NCBI GenBank assembly: GCA_045638465.1
Contig: JAZUBK010000024.1
Coordinates: 1-6,616 of the forward strand
Length of the DNA: 6,616 nt
Direction: 5' to 3'
Source: CAKVLS01 sp045638465
GTDB taxonomy: Bacteria; Bacillota; Clostridia; Christensenellales; UBA1242
The number at the start of each line of letters is the position of its first letter. Position 1 is the first letter of the stretch. Of the stretch, positions 5,979 through 6,616 are shown in pieces. The notes under the pieces were generated by a model that saw nothing but the letters and a program-made list of their open reading frames with translations, was not told the DNA's origin and did not search any database. The translations under genes were made by a program, and so were the position numbers.

Positions 5979-5980
5979 CT

Positions 5981-5989
5981 AAAGGAGGT
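5981..5989 (+). promoter_or_regulatory. Strong ribosome binding site of the first paralogous gene
   Basis: AAAGGAGGT lies 7 nt before the ATG at 5997, a full-length anti-SD match at optimal spacing. It begins 3 nt after the stop of the 21-codon ORF, so ribosomes finishing that ORF would end on this site. The sequence recurs at 6271-6278 in front of the second paralogue. Confidence 0.85.
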
Positions 5990-5996
5990 AAAAGTT

Positions 5997-6290
5997 ATGA
6001 TAGAAAAAGAATATGCCTTAAAACTTAGACACCAACTTGATGGTTTTATTTTTCAAAAAGCAAGATGCTTTTACTTATACTCTGACGAAGAAGAAGATAT
6101 ACAAAAATGTGATTATAATATTCTAAAATCAGAGTGCGAAAATTTAGGCTTTCATTTTTATAAAGTAACCGAAAGTCCAATATTACAAGAAGAAAACAAA
6201 AATATGAAATATAGAGATATTGCATATATTATCTATAGCGATTATTCGCTAACACTTAAATCCAAGTTTCAAGGAGGTAAAAAAATATGA
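5997..6290 (+). CDS. Small unrecognised protein, first copy of a tandem pair
   Basis: A 97-residue soluble-looking protein with no signal peptide or transmembrane segment. It is the paralogue of the next gene: about 47 positions are identical by eye, roughly half. Shared blocks are MIEKEYALKL at the start, FY.YS (25-29), CDY..L..ECE.LGFH.Y (38-55), ESPI.Q (59-64), YIIYSDY.LTL (77-87) and K.FQG near the end. Two cysteines (C38, C47) are conserved between the copies. The alternation of charged helical-looking stretches with the beta-like FHFYKV and YIIYSDYSLTL suggests a small alpha/beta fold, which is inference. The last codons (FQGGKKI) contain the next gene's ribosome binding site, and the TGA overlaps the next ATG. 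Codons are almost all A- or T-ending, unlike gyrBA. I do not recognise the family. Confidence 0.85.
   Translation: MIEKEYALKLRHQLDGFIFQKARCFYLYSDEEEDIQKCDYNILKSECENLGFHFYKVTESPILQEENKNMKYRDIAYIIYSDYSLTLKSKFQGGKKI
6271..6278 (+). promoter_or_regulatory. Ribosome binding site embedded in the end of the preceding gene
   Basis: AAGGAGGT lies 8 nt before the ATG at 6287 and is read as part of Gln-Gly-Gly near the C-terminus of the preceding protein. With the ATGA stop/start overlap it predicts tight translational coupling of the two copies. Confidence 0.85.
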
Positions 6291-6583
6291 TTGAAAAAGA
6301 ATATGCCTTGAAACTTAAAAATCATATAGATAATTATTTAATACCAAATAAAATAACTGCTTTTTATAAGTATAGCAAACAAGATAAAGAACTTGCACAA
6401 TGTGATTATAAAGCTTTACAAGCAGAGTGTGAAAAACTAGGCTTTCATATATATAATTTCAAAGAAAGTCCTATAGACCAAGACATTTTATCTAAAGAAA
6501 AATGTAGTAAATTAAAATCTTATATAATTTATAGCGATTATACATTAACCTTAATAAAAAAATTTCAAGGCATTTATTCATAA
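6287..6583 (+). CDS. Small unrecognised protein, second copy of a tandem pair
   Basis: A 98-residue paralogue of the preceding gene, starting in a 4-bp ATGA overlap. It keeps the MIEKEYALKL start, CDY..L..ECE.LGFH (39-54, with conserved C39 and C48), ESPI (60-63), the YIIYSDYTLTL strand-like segment (79-89) and KFQG (92-95). It diverges in the KQDKELAQ region and the SKEKCSKLK linker, where it has one extra residue and a third Cys (C73). No signal peptide or membrane segment is visible. The C-terminus (FQGIYS) lacks the GGKKI tail of the first copy, consistent with that tail existing to carry a ribosome binding site. The pair may form a heterodimer, or two variants of one activity may be kept together; both are inference. 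Family and function are unknown to me. Confidence 0.85.
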   Translation: MIEKEYALKLKNHIDNYLIPNKITAFYKYSKQDKELAQCDYKALQAECEKLGFHIYNFKESPIDQDILSKEKCSKLKSYIIYSDYTLTLIKKFQGIYS

Positions 6584-6607
6584 AAGAGCTTTATAGGTCT
6601 TTTTTTA
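6582..6607 (+). terminator. Probable terminator of the small operon
   Basis: AAAAGAGCT (6582-6590) and AGGTCTTTT (6595-6603) pair over 8 of 9 positions, with one G-G mismatch, around a 4-nt TTAT loop. The right arm merges into a T-rich tract to 6606. The left arm overlaps the TAA stop. It is weaker than the other two terminators in the window, but its position directly after the last gene supports the call. Confidence 0.55.
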
Positions 6608-6616
6608 TTTTACAAA

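Larger units (their letters stand above)
5982..6583 (+). repeat. Tandem gene duplication including the ribosome binding site
   Basis: The unit from the ribosome binding site to the FQG codons occurs twice (from 5982 and from 6271). The first 46-47 nt of each (5982-6027 and 6271-6317) are nearly identical: AAGGAGGTAAAA, the start codon and the codons for MIEKEYALKL. Identity drops in the middle and rises again around TATAGCGATTAT near the end. This is an old duplication with both ends conserved, and both copies remain open. Confidence 0.85.

Noticed and set aside
1..6616. CRISPR arrays, tRNA or rRNA genes, insertion sequences or phage genes
   Set aside because: I looked for regular repeats, cloverleaf-like sequences and transposase or integrase motifs and saw none.

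Overview
The window looks like a chromosomal segment of a low-GC Gram-positive bacterium, most likely an uncultured Clostridia-type Firmicute. The evidence is very AT-rich intergenic DNA, strong AAGGAGGT-type ribosome binding sites, a short-form GyrB of 649 residues without the large proteobacterial insertion, GyrA and GyrB closest by eye to Bacillus/Clostridium sequences, and TGA used as a stop (genetic code 11). No genus can be named from the sequence alone.

Layout. Positions 1-161 hold the 3' end of an unrecognised plus-strand gene. A perfect 13-bp hairpin (161-192) lies between it and a convergent minus-strand gene (218-928). That gene encodes a membrane protein with two transmembrane segments and a C-terminal zinc ribbon. 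The divergent intergenic region 929-1286 carries one leftward promoter and two rightward promoters. Then comes the gyrB-gyrA operon (1287-3236 and 3256-5742), with a 19-bp spacer and a perfect 16-bp bidirectional-type terminator at 5801-5838.

Downstream is a small, separate transcription unit that I do not recognise. It has an extended -10 promoter (TGC-TATACT) and a 21-codon hydrophobic ORF with its own Shine-Dalgarno sequence (5913-5978). Two tandem paralogous genes follow, of 97 and 98 codons (5997-6290 and 6287-6583). They overlap by ATGA, and the second ribosome binding site is embedded in the last codons of the first gene. A probable terminator covers 6582-6607.

How the genes work together. 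GyrB (ATPase and TOPRIM) and GyrA (DNA cleavage and wrapping) form the A2B2 gyrase that introduces negative supercoils. Both keep the catalytic residues, but two specificity positions differ from the usual. The GyrB residue equivalent to E. coli Arg136 (coumarin contact) is Gln152. The GyrA box reads QKRGGVG, with Val where Lys or Arg is the rule. The best candidate for something undescribed is the 5870-6607 unit: a possible small membrane peptide co-transcribed with a duplicated soluble protein of unknown family.
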